64,000 nucleotides of DNA from the NCBI GenBank assembly GCA_902585605.1, contig CACIED010000001.1:372001-436000 (forward strand). Reading direction: 5' to 3'. This stretch comes from an uncultured Alphaproteobacteria bacterium. GTDB lineage: Bacteria > Pseudomonadota > Alphaproteobacteria > HIMB59 > GCA-002718135. A program made the translations under genes and the position numbers. Each line of letters opens with the position of its first letter. Position 1 is the first letter of the stretch. Below, in pieces: positions 46,755 to 54,867 of this stretch. The notes beneath the pieces were generated by a model that worked only from the letters and a program-made list of their open reading frames with translations, did no database searches and was not told the DNA's origin.

Positions 46755-47189
46755 ACTAGAAACCTATCCGTTTGGAATTCTCTAAGACCATTCTCTGTTG
46801 GATTTGACTCAATTTTTGATGAATTTGATAGAATGCTGGAGTCTACAGAACGATACAATACAAATTATCCACCTTACAATATTCATAGAGTCGATGAGCA
46901 TAACTATAAAATTGAAGTTGCTCTCGCTGGATATAGTAAAGAAGATATTGAGATTGAATTAAAAGAAAACAACCTAACTGTTAGAAATAAACCTAAAGAA
47001 AAAGTGGTTAATGAAAATGGCAATGGTGTAATCCATAAAGGAATCTCAACAAGACAGTTTGAAAGATCGTTCACAATTTCAGAGGACATCAAAGTCAAAG
47101 ATGCTGAATTGAAGAATGGACTTTTAGCGATTGATTTGGAGAGAATTATTCCAGAAGAAAAAAAAGCTAGACTTATTTCAATAAAATAG
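46752..47189 (+). CDS. Small heat-shock protein Hsp20 (IbpA-like)
   Basis: The 145-residue alpha-crystallin protein binds unfolding proteins. It starts MTRNLSVWNSLRPFSVGFD, has the alpha-crystallin domain from about 35 to 125 (PPYNIHRVDEHNYKIEVALAGYSKEDIEIE, then RQFERSFTISEDIKVKDAELKNGLLAIDLER) and a C-terminal anchoring segment. The ATG at 46752 was chosen over an earlier in-frame start at 46710, because AAGGAG (46741-46746) sits 5 bases before it and the family N-terminus begins there. Control is predicted at two levels: an RpoH promoter and an RNA thermometer. Confidence 0.95.
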   Translation: MTRNLSVWNSLRPFSVGFDSIFDEFDRMLESTERYNTNYPPYNIHRVDEHNYKIEVALAGYSKEDIEIELKENNLTVRNKPKEKVVNENGNGVIHKGISTRQFERSFTISEDIKVKDAELKNGLLAIDLERIIPEEKKARLISIK

Positions 47190-47197
47190 TTTTGATA

Positions 47198-47224
47198 GGG
47201 GCCCAAAGTGGCCCCAACATTTTT
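47198..47224 (+). terminator. Intrinsic terminator after hsp20
   Basis: GGGGCC (47198-47203), loop CAAAGT, GGCCCC (47210-47215), then AACATTTTT. A six-pair all-GC stem stands out in this AT-rich DNA. The T-run starts five bases after the stem, so termination may be imperfect. Confidence 0.65.
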
Positions 47225-47233
47225 AACTTTAAA

Positions 47234-47250
47234 TTTAGAATAAATCTAAT
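47234..47250 (+). promoter_or_regulatory. Irr-box (ICE)-like site upstream of the iron transporter
   Basis: TTTAGAA-TAA-ATCTAAT (47234-47250) matches the rhizobial iron-control element TTTAGAA-N3-TTCTAAA at 12 of 14 positions. It lies about 136 bases before the fbpA-like ATG. In this AT-rich DNA chance matches are likely; location at an iron gene is the main support. Confidence 0.35.
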
Positions 47251-47345
47251 TTTATGAATTTTAACAACACTGATATTAAAAAAAAATTCATATAGATCTA
47301 CATTCGTATTCTGATAATTTTTAATAAGATTCTTAATCATAGAAC

Positions 47346-47368
47346 GTGGAGATATTTATTATCTCCAC
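47346..47368 (+). repeat. Perfect 9-bp inverted repeat in the fbpA leader
   Basis: GTGGAGATA (47346-47354), loop TTTAT, TATCTCCAC (47360-47368), ending 17 bases before the ATG at 47386 and just upstream of the SD (GAAGG, 47377-47381). An A-run, not a T-run, follows, so it is not a plus-strand terminator. It may be an operator or an mRNA 5' stabiliser. Confidence 0.65.
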
Positions 47369-47385
47369 AAAAAAAAGAAGGTTAT

Positions 47386-48399
47386 ATGAAAATTATTTTT
47401 AGATTACTATTGATACTAATTGCATCTACGATTTCACTAAACTTGTTTGCCAAAGAGGTTAATGTTTATTCTTACAGGCAGCCAATTTTAATAGATCCTT
47501 TCTTTGAGGAATTTACAAAATTGACTGGCATAAAGGTAAATGTTTTACATGCAAAAAAAGGATTGCTAGAAAGAGTTTTAGCTGAAGGTGAAGATACACC
47601 TGCTGACTTAGTATTAACAGTTGATATAGCCAGGTTAAACCAATTTGTTGAAAAGGATATTTTACAACCAATTAACTCAGATATTTTGAATATGAATATT
47701 CCAAATCATTTAAGAGACAGTAATAATAAATGGTTTGCACTTTCAAAGAGAGCTAGAATTGTTGCAATATCAAAAGAAAGAGTATCTACAGACTCAATTA
47801 AAAGAATAGAAGATTTATCTGATCCAAAATGGAAAGGTAAAATTTGTACAAGACCTGGCAGCCATGACTACAATAGATCACTTTTAGCTTCAATAATTGC
47901 TGCAAATGGAGAAGCTATAGCTGAAGAATGGGCAGCAGGCATCGTTGCAAATTTAGCACGAAAACCTGAAGGTAATGATAGAGCTCAAGCAAAAGCAATT
48001 TATGAAGGTGTTTGTGACATTGCTGTAATGAATACCTATTATTTTGGAAAAATGAAATTTAATGAAAAGAATCCAGAACAAAAAGAATGGGCTAACTCAA
48101 TAGAGTTAGTTTTTACTAACCAAGAAGACAGAGGTAATCACATTAATGTTGCTGGCGGTGGTGTAATTAAGTACTCTAAAAATAAAGACAACGCGATTGC
48201 ACTACTTGAATTTTTGACTCAACCAAAAGCCCAAGTCCTCTACAGTTCTATAAACTATGAATATCCGGTTAACCCAGATATGCAATTAACTGATGAGTTA
48301 AAATCATGGGGTGAATTTAAAGAAGATAAACTGCCTGTTGAAAAACTAGCAGAACTTGCTCCCATAGCTCAGAAAATCATTGATAGAGTAGGCTGGTAA
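47386..48399 (+). CDS. Ferric iron ABC transporter substrate-binding protein (FbpA/FutA-like)
   Basis: The 337-residue periplasmic protein has a signal peptide (cleavage after LFA, near 22) and the ferric-binding fold: VNVYSYRQPILIDPFFEEFTKLTGIKVNV, TPADLVLTVDIARLNQF, WKGKICTRPGSHDYNRSLLA, the iron-binding tyrosines in NTYYFG (near 217), and ALLEFLTQPKAQVLYSSINYEYPV. It binds Fe(III) and delivers it to the permease encoded next, which starts 17 bases after its stop. A possible Irr box and a hairpin lie upstream. Confidence 0.93.
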   Translation: MKIIFRLLLILIASTISLNLFAKEVNVYSYRQPILIDPFFEEFTKLTGIKVNVLHAKKGLLERVLAEGEDTPADLVLTVDIARLNQFVEKDILQPINSDILNMNIPNHLRDSNNKWFALSKRARIVAISKERVSTDSIKRIEDLSDPKWKGKICTRPGSHDYNRSLLASIIAANGEAIAEEWAAGIVANLARKPEGNDRAQAKAIYEGVCDIAVMNTYYFGKMKFNEKNPEQKEWANSIELVFTNQEDRGNHINVAGGGVIKYSKNKDNAIALLEFLTQPKAQVLYSSINYEYPVNPDMQLTDELKSWGEFKEDKLPVEKLAELAPIAQKIIDRVGW

Positions 48400-48416
48400 A
48401 TTATAGGTTAACTGTT

Positions 48417-50012
48417 TTGATAAATTTTAATTTATGGTCTAATTCTGTGGCGATAATTGCTTTAGTAATTATCGCCCCTATTTTTTCAATATTTTATTAC
48501 GCGATCTTAGGTGATACATCACTATGGCCACATCTATTTTCTACTGTTTTGCCCAGATATCTTACCAATACAATAATTCTAATGTTTGGTGTTGGAGGAT
48601 TAAGTTTAGTCTTTGGTTTGACTACTGCTTGGATAGTGACAAGATATAATTTTTTTGGGAAAAAATTTTTTGAATGGATGTTATTATTACCAGCTGCTGT
48701 CCCAGCTTATATTATTGCCTATACTTATACCGACTTTTTTGAATATGCTGGTCCTCTTCAATCATTGCTAAGAGACATATTTGGTTGGACGAGCTCAAAA
48801 GATTACTGGTTTCCAAATGTGCGATCAATGGGAGGTGCAATTTTGGTAATGTCTTCTGTACTGTATCCATACGTATATTTAATGACTAGAGCATCATTTA
48901 TAACGACACCTATATCTTTTTTTCAAACTAGTTCTATTTATGGAAGGAATTCTTTCTTCAATGTTGCTATTCCATTTGGTCGTCCTGGTATAATTGCTGG
49001 CTTGGCCTTAGTACTAATGGAAACAATTTCTGATTTTGGGACAGTTGATTATTTTGCAATTGAAACATTAACCTTAGGCGTATTTAATGTTTGGTTAGGA
49101 ATGAATAGTTTATCTGGCGCATCACAGATTTCTAGTATTTTATTTATGATTGTTATAGTACTTTTAACTTTAGAGTATTTGGGTAGGCGTAGCAGAAAAT
49201 TTCATGAAAAATATAGTGGTGCATCTTATACACCAACCCAGGCAGTTTCTGGTGTCAAAAATTCTTTATTGTTTTTAATTTGCCTAATACCTTTAAGTCT
49301 CGGTTTTATAATACCTGTTTCAATTTTATTGAATTTTGTAATTAAAGGTTATTCTATAATAAATTTTTTTGAAATTTTTCAAATAACACTATCAAGTATA
49401 TCTTTAGCATTTATTTCTTCATCATTGATTATGTTGCTATCCTTATTAATGATTATAGTTGGAGCATATAAATCAAATAATTTCCATAAAATTTTAATAT
49501 TTTTTGCTTCTTCTGGTTATGCTTTTCCAGGAACAATTCTTGCTGTTGGAATAGTTGTATTTGTTGGGTGGCTTAATGATTTAATTTATTTTCGTGTGAG
49601 TTATGCTGTTGGCGGATTTATAATTTTATTATTTGCGTATAGTATAAGATTTTTAGCTGTTGGTAATGGAGCCATTACATCAGGTATTTCAAGAATTCAT
49701 CCAAACTTATTAGATGCATCAAGAACAATGGGTGTTAGCTTTTTCAAAAGTATAAGAAAAATTATATTACCCTTGCTGTATACAAATTTATTAGTTGGAG
49801 GAATATTAGTTTTCGTAGATATCTTAAAAGAACTTCCAATAACACTTTTATTAAGACCATTTAATTTTGAGACACTAGCAACCTATGTTTATCAATATGC
49901 CTCTGATGAAATGTTGGAGGAGTCAGCATTTGCAGCTCTAATTATCGTTATTGCTGGATTAGGACCGGTAATTTTTCTTAACAGAACAATTACTAAATCA
50001 ATAAAAAACTAA
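48417..50012 (+). CDS. Ferric iron ABC transporter permease (FbpB/FutB-like)
   Basis: The 531-residue permease is a fused dimer with about twelve membrane segments and two BPD_transp_1 cores. EAA-like loops include NVAIPFGRPGIIAGLALVLMETISDFG (near 180-206) and DASRTMGVSFFKSIRKIILPLL (near 429-450). It pairs with the ferric-binding protein upstream. The start is TTG at 48417; no ATG or GTG lies near the first membrane segment. It is convergent with the ATPase gene (3 bases between stops). Confidence 0.92.
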   Translation: MINFNLWSNSVAIIALVIIAPIFSIFYYAILGDTSLWPHLFSTVLPRYLTNTIILMFGVGGLSLVFGLTTAWIVTRYNFFGKKFFEWMLLLPAAVPAYIIAYTYTDFFEYAGPLQSLLRDIFGWTSSKDYWFPNVRSMGGAILVMSSVLYPYVYLMTRASFITTPISFFQTSSIYGRNSFFNVAIPFGRPGIIAGLALVLMETISDFGTVDYFAIETLTLGVFNVWLGMNSLSGASQISSILFMIVIVLLTLEYLGRRSRKFHEKYSGASYTPTQAVSGVKNSLLFLICLIPLSLGFIIPVSILLNFVIKGYSIINFFEIFQITLSSISLAFISSSLIMLLSLLMIIVGAYKSNNFHKILIFFASSGYAFPGTILAVGIVVFVGWLNDLIYFRVSYAVGGFIILLFAYSIRFLAVGNGAITSGISRIHPNLLDASRTMGVSFFKSIRKIILPLLYTNLLVGGILVFVDILKELPITLLLRPFNFETLATYVYQYASDEMLEESAFAALIIVIAGLGPVIFLNRTITKSIKN

Positions 50013-50015
50013 AAC

Positions 50016-51062
50016 TTAATTCTTAAAAATATAAGCCTGATCATTATCAATTTCTATCTCGACTGCAGACGATTGTTTTGGATTAAAGTCAGCAGGCATG
50101 TGGCTATGAACATGAACAACTTCATTATTATTATCTAACACAGATAAATGGATAAAACTAAATGACCCCATTAATTTTGACGCCATAACGGTTCCCTTAA
50201 TTCCATTAACTGGTGTTGGTTGTTTGTTGAGTTTTATACCTTGAGGTCTTATGTGTACTACAACTTTTTCACCTTCTAAATTTCCAGGTGTTTTAATTTT
50301 CCCAACTGGTGTGTAAATGTGAGATTCTTGAACAACACCTTCAAATTTATTTGTTTCACCAAAAAAACCTGTAACATATGAATTTTTTGGATTGTTGTAG
50401 AGATCATTCGGAGTTCCTGACTGTACAATCGAACCTGATTTATCAAAAATATTTATATGATTTGAGATAAACATTGCCTCGAAAGGATCATGAGTGACTA
50501 TAATTACAGACACATTTGATTTTTGTAATAGATGCAGCGTATCATCTCTCACCTCTTCTCGAAGGCTTAAATCTAAACTTGAAAAAGGCTCATCTAATAA
50601 AAGTAAATCGGGTTGTGAAATTATAGATCGTGCAAGTGCAACTCTTTGTTGTTCACCACCACTTAACTCGTGTGGGTATTTATCTAGTGAATTAGGTAAT
50701 TTTATTAATTCAATAATTTCATCAACATTATTAGTTGAATTTTTAGCGTTAGTTGGAAATCTCAAATTTTCTTTTACTGTCAAATGCGGGAATAAAGCGT
50801 AATCTTGAAATAAAAAACCAATTTTTCTTTTTTCTGTAGGTAAGTGTTTTGCAGTACTGCTTACTTCTTCACCATTAATAATAATTTTACCTGATTGTAC
50901 TTTTTCAAGACCTGCTATGAGCTTTAATAAAGTAGTTTTTCCACTACCTGACGGTCCCAAAATACAAGAGATACTATCTTTATTGAGATTAAAATTAATA
51001 TTATTTAAAATTTTTTTATTATTAATTGAATGAGTAAGATCTTTAACTTCAACAGCAATCAT
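50016..51062 (-). CDS. Iron-type ABC transporter ATP-binding protein (FbpC-like)
   Basis: The 348-residue ATPase has Walker A GPSGSGKTT (36-44), a Q-loop FLFQDYALFPHLTV, the signature LSGGEQQRVALARS (near 136) and Walker B LLLLDEPFSSLD. A C-terminal TOBE-like domain (about 240-345) follows. It most likely energises the adjacent ferric transporter, although it is on the opposite strand and convergent to it, so it has its own promoter. PotA or other family relatives are an alternative, but location favours iron. Confidence 0.88.
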   Translation of the reverse strand: MIAVEVKDLTHSINNKKILNNINFNLNKDSISCILGPSGSGKTTLLKLIAGLEKVQSGKIIINGEEVSSTAKHLPTEKRKIGFLFQDYALFPHLTVKENLRFPTNAKNSTNNVDEIIELIKLPNSLDKYPHELSGGEQQRVALARSIISQPDLLLLDEPFSSLDLSLREEVRDDTLHLLQKSNVSVIIVTHDPFEAMFISNHINIFDKSGSIVQSGTPNDLYNNPKNSYVTGFFGETNKFEGVVQESHIYTPVGKIKTPGNLEGEKVVVHIRPQGIKLNKQPTPVNGIKGTVMASKLMGSFSFIHLSVLDNNNEVVHVHSHMPADFNPKQSSAVEIEIDNDQAYIFKN

Positions 51063-51083
51063 AAAATACCTATTACACTAAAA

Positions 51084-51995
51084 TTAAACTTGGGGAAATT
51101 TATCTAAAATTTCACTTTCCCATTCAAGAAACTTTTTTGATCTATTATCAGGACTTGGATGTGATCCCATAAATTCAGGCACCCTCCCTTCTTGACCTGC
51201 CATCATTCTTTGCCATAATTTAGCTGGTTCTTTAATATTAAATCCAGCAAGATTCATAAATCCCATGCCTAAGTAATCAGCTTCACTTTCCATCTTTCTA
51301 CTAAATGGAAGAAAAATACCATACTTTACAACGGAGTTGTAAACATTACCTCCTACATTTCCTACTCTAAAAGATTTATTAAGAAGTTCTGCATATTTAC
51401 TTCGCGATATTCCAATTGTTGCCATTTGCATCATAGATGCTTGAGTTAATTTTTCTACTGTGTGTCTAGCAAATGCATGTGCAATTTCATGACCCATAAC
51501 TGCAGCAATCCCGTCATCATTTTTACAAACAGGAAGTATACCAGTATAGAAAGCAATTTTACCACCAGGCATACACCATGCATTTTTTGTATCAGATTCA
51601 ATTAGAGCAAATTGCCAGTTAAAATTTTCTACAGGATTTTTTTCACGCTTATTAATATAAAATGTATCTAGAGAGGTATAAATTTCCTTTCCGATTTCTT
51701 CAATTTTTTTTGATTCATCTGTGTTATCTAAAAGAATTTTATCTTCTTTAGCTTTTGATAAAAATCTTGAATATGTTTTATCAACTTCTTGATTAAGAGC
51801 TTTTTCATTAGGATAAATCTTTGGAAGACCTGCCACGCCACCACCCATTAAAATTATAGGTAGATTACTATCATATAAGTTTAACTGACTTCGATTTGTT
51901 AATGGTACTTGTGTGCAAGAAGGTAAAATCATCGAACCACATAAAGAGCAACTTGCGCCAAAAACAAAGCTTCTTCTATTTATTCTTGCTTCCAT
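51084..51995 (-). CDS. M48-family metallopeptidase with twin-arginine lipoprotein signal
   Basis: The 303-residue protein has the zinc motif HEIAH (169-173) and a downstream ESEADYLG motif (236-243) supplying a third ligand, as in BepA/LoiP-type periplasmic M48 peptidases. The N-terminus has a twin-arginine motif (NRRSFVFG, 6-13) and a Cys in LPSC (27), suggesting Tat export and lipidation. It would process or degrade envelope proteins. Only 28 bases separate it from the divergent adenosine deaminase gene. A twin-arginine lipoprotein signal on an M48 peptidase is unusual. Confidence 0.85.
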   Translation of the reverse strand: MEARINRRSFVFGASCSLCGSMILPSCTQVPLTNRSQLNLYDSNLPIILMGGGVAGLPKIYPNEKALNQEVDKTYSRFLSKAKEDKILLDNTDESKKIEEIGKEIYTSLDTFYINKREKNPVENFNWQFALIESDTKNAWCMPGGKIAFYTGILPVCKNDDGIAAVMGHEIAHAFARHTVEKLTQASMMQMATIGISRSKYAELLNKSFRVGNVGGNVYNSVVKYGIFLPFSRKMESEADYLGMGFMNLAGFNIKEPAKLWQRMMAGQEGRVPEFMGSHPSPDNRSKKFLEWESEILDKFPQV

Positions 51996-52023
51996 ATTAT
52001 TATTATATAGGTATTTTTTTTAT

Positions 52024-53004
52024 ATGAATATTTTTAATTCAGTCAAAAAAGCAGAAATCCATGTTCATTTAGAGGCAACTATAACGCCAACTTTATGTAA
52101 AAAATTTGCTAAACGAAACAACTATGAAATAGCAGAAGAAATGTTTGGATCAAAGTACGCATACCAATGGGATGATTTTTATGATTTTATAAAAAAATAT
52201 GACATCGTTACTTCTGTCATACATACACCAGAAGATTATTTTGAATTAACGTATGAATATCTAAAAGATTGTGCCGCCAATAATGTTCTTTATGTTGAGG
52301 CGATGATTTCCTCTACTCATGCTAAAGAAAAAGGTATGACCTATCATTCATTTATTGAAGGAGTTTATGAAGCTTCTAAAAAAGCTGAAGAGGATTTTGG
52401 TATTGTTTCACGTTACATAATGAATGGGATCAGACATTTAGGACCAGAGTCAGTACAAGGGACTGCAGAGGAAGTTTTAAATAATCCTCATCCTTGTTTA
52501 GTTGGTTTTGGTTTGGCGGGGGATGAATTGCATTTTCCTCCAAGCTTATTTGTTGAAACATTTGATATGTTAAAAAAAGAAAATTTTCCAATTACTGTTC
52601 ATGCAGGTGAATGGGATGGTCCTGTAAATATAAGAAATGCTATTAACCTTCTGCATCCAACAAGATTAGGCCATGGTGTTCGATCAATAGAGGATCCTGA
52701 TTTAGTTAAAGAAATAATTGATAAAGATATTATTCTAGAAACTTGTCCAACAAGTAATATTGCAACTAAAATTTACAAAGATTATGTAGATCATCCTGTG
52801 AAAACATTATTTGATCAAGGGGTAAAAGTAACAGTGAATTCTGATGACCCTCCTTTTTTTAATGCAACGATAAACGGTGAATACAAAGTCATGGAAGATT
52901 TAGGCTTAAATGAAAAGGAACTAACCTCCCTTACTCATAACGCAGTTAAATATTCTTTTTGTGATGAAGAAAATAAAACTAAATTATTAGCTAAATTAAA
53001 CTAG
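52024..53004 (+). CDS. add: Adenosine deaminase
   Basis: The enzyme deaminates adenosine or deoxyadenosine to inosine. The 326-residue barrel has the zinc HVHLEAT motif (near 14-20), the zinc-His segment TVHAGEWDGP (near 195), RLGHGVRSIEDP with the catalytic-base His (near 217), and NSDDPPFF with the zinc Asp (near 275). ATG at 52024 was chosen: an earlier start at 51913 would read through the divergent peptidase gene and add a non-family extension. The 3' end overlaps the convergent kinase by 14 bases. Adenine deaminase is a less likely alternative. Confidence 0.9.
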   Translation: MNIFNSVKKAEIHVHLEATITPTLCKKFAKRNNYEIAEEMFGSKYAYQWDDFYDFIKKYDIVTSVIHTPEDYFELTYEYLKDCAANNVLYVEAMISSTHAKEKGMTYHSFIEGVYEASKKAEEDFGIVSRYIMNGIRHLGPESVQGTAEEVLNNPHPCLVGFGLAGDELHFPPSLFVETFDMLKKENFPITVHAGEWDGPVNIRNAINLLHPTRLGHGVRSIEDPDLVKEIIDKDIILETCPTSNIATKIYKDYVDHPVKTLFDQGVKVTVNSDDPPFFNATINGEYKVMEDLGLNEKELTSLTHNAVKYSFCDEENKTKLLAKLN

Positions 53005-53965
53005 ACAATTTTACTAAAGGTCTTGCACCATAATGCGAAATAATTTCCGCAGCAGCAATTGATGCATAATTACCGCATTCATCCATTGCTTTACCTTTAG
53101 AATAACCAAATAAAAAACCAGCTGCAAATAAATCCCCAGCTCCAGTTGTATCTACAACTTTTTCTACTTTTTTTGCAGCAACTTCAGTGATGTCATTACC
53201 AGAAACAATAACTGATCCACTACTTCCTTTAGTAATAGCAGAAATTATATTTAATGATTTTGCATATTCTAGACCTTCTTCAAAACTTTCTGTTTGTGCC
53301 ATTGCTTTGATTTCATCTTCGTTAGCAAAAAGAATATCAACATTCTCAGTTATTAATTCTTTAAAAGAGTCTCTATGTCTATCAACACAAAAAAGATCAG
53401 ATAGAGTAAATGCAATTTTTTGATTATCAGCTTTGCAAATATCTACCATTTTTTTCATAGCTTTTTTTGCATTTTCATTGTCCCACAAGTAGCCTTCCAA
53501 ATATGCAATCTTATGATTTTTAATATCATCCTCTTTTATATCTTCAGGTCCTATTAATGTTCCAGCACCAAGAAAAGTACACATTGTTCTTGTTCCATCT
53601 TCTTCAACAAAAATTGTACAACATCCAGTTGAAATATCAGGAGATGTAAATCCCAATGGAAATTTTAGTCCTTCCCGGATCATATCTTTTTGAAGGTATA
53701 CTCCAATTTCATCATTTTTAATTTTTCCAATAAAACTTCCATTACCGCCAAAAGAGGTAATACCAAACATGGAGTTACCAAGGGAACCTCCACCAGCCAT
53801 TTCTCTAATGGAATAACTTTCATGCAAATTATTTTTTAAATTTTCATCAATAAGATTCATAGAATCTCTATTAATTTCATGCTTTTCAATTTCACTTTGA
53901 TTGGAAGGAATTATGGCATCTACCATAGCATTTCCAATTCCAACTACATCTAATTTATCACTCAT
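52991..53965 (-). CDS. PfkB-family kinase, adenosine kinase-like
   Basis: The 324-residue protein has the PfkB fold: GIGNAMVDAIIP at the start, the substrate loop AGGGSLGNSMFGI (near 57-69), and the catalytic DTTGAGDLFAAGFLFG with its Asp near 266. Alphaproteobacterial adenosine kinases share this GNAMVD and GGSLGNS pattern. It would phosphorylate adenosine to AMP. It overlaps the preceding EamA gene by 4 bases and is convergent with adenosine deaminase, which uses the same substrate. Sugar kinase activity cannot be excluded. Confidence 0.8.
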   Translation of the reverse strand: MSDKLDVVGIGNAMVDAIIPSNQSEIEKHEINRDSMNLIDENLKNNLHESYSIREMAGGGSLGNSMFGITSFGGNGSFIGKIKNDEIGVYLQKDMIREGLKFPLGFTSPDISTGCCTIFVEEDGTRTMCTFLGAGTLIGPEDIKEDDIKNHKIAYLEGYLWDNENAKKAMKKMVDICKADNQKIAFTLSDLFCVDRHRDSFKELITENVDILFANEDEIKAMAQTESFEEGLEYAKSLNIISAITKGSSGSVIVSGNDITEVAAKKVEKVVDTTGAGDLFAAGFLFGYSKGKAMDECGNYASIAAAEIISHYGARPLVKLSSLI

Positions 53966-54846
53966 TTTTGTTTAATTATTATAGGTACTAATTGTACTAT
54001 AATGACTCCAACAAATATTGCAAGGCATCCAAGTATTTTTTGTGTGTCTAAAATTTGATTTAAAAGTATCCAACCTGCTATTGCAGCAAAGACTGACTCC
54101 ATTGATAAAATAATAGCAGCAGGAGCAGGATTAGCTTTATGTTGAGCAATAATTTGAAGTGTATATCCAATGCCAGCAGAAAAAATACCTGTATATAAAA
54201 TTTCAAACCATTCAATTTGCATATTTGACAGCTTTGGTTCCTCCCACATAAAAGCTAAGATCATAGATAAAATAAAAACAATGAAGTACTGAATACTTCC
54301 AAATAAAAAAGGACTGTTAAGTTCTTTCATAAAAATATCGATACAAATAATATGTAAGGCAAAAAATAAAGCAGCAATAAACAAGAGTGAATCTGATTGT
54401 TGAATTTCAACTGATTGATTAGAGGACAAAAGATAAGATCCATACAAACAAAGTAAAATGGCAATCCAGATAATCCAGTGTACCTGTTTTTTAATTATGA
54501 ATCTTGAAATTATACCAACAAAGGGAACGTAAAGAGTGCTAAGAAAAGCAGCATTTGATATTAATGATTTTTGTAAAGCGTATTGTTGAAGACCCATACC
54601 ACCAAAAAGAAAAAAACCTGTAGCTAAACAAAGATAAACTTTTTTTCTATCACTTAATATTTTAAAAATATTTTGTTGTTCTAGATAAATCACAAATGGA
54701 ATTACTGTTAAAAAAGCAAAAAAGAATCTTCCAAAGCTAAAAGTAAAAGGACCTATGGCTCCCATTCCAGTAGTTTGGCTTACAAAAGCTGTTCCCCATA
54801 TAAGTGAGGCAATTAACATGAGTATGTTAGCTCTTGTATGACTCAT
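53962..54846 (-). CDS. EamA-family (DMT) transporter, kinase-linked
   Basis: The 294-residue inner-membrane protein has ten predicted helices in two repeated EamA halves (SLIWGTAFVSQTTG in the first half, PAPAAIILSMESVFAAIAGWILLNQ in the second). Substrates of DMT transporters vary widely. It overlaps the adenosine kinase-like gene by 4 bases and must be translated with it, suggesting a nucleoside, nucleobase or related metabolite, but this is inference only. Confidence 0.9.
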   Translation of the reverse strand: MSHTRANILMLIASLIWGTAFVSQTTGMGAIGPFTFSFGRFFFAFLTVIPFVIYLEQQNIFKILSDRKKVYLCLATGFFLFGGMGLQQYALQKSLISNAAFLSTLYVPFVGIISRFIIKKQVHWIIWIAILLCLYGSYLLSSNQSVEIQQSDSLLFIAALFFALHIICIDIFMKELNSPFLFGSIQYFIVFILSMILAFMWEEPKLSNMQIEWFEILYTGIFSAGIGYTLQIIAQHKANPAPAAIILSMESVFAAIAGWILLNQILDTQKILGCLAIFVGVIIVQLVPIIIKQK

Positions 54847-54867
54847 AAAAATATTTGATTACTTATT

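Noticed and set aside
51913..52023. N-terminal extension of adenosine deaminase with a hydrophobic helix
   Set aside because: It would be read through the antisense of the peptidase signal peptide, has no family match, and an ATG at 52024 fits the family start exactly.
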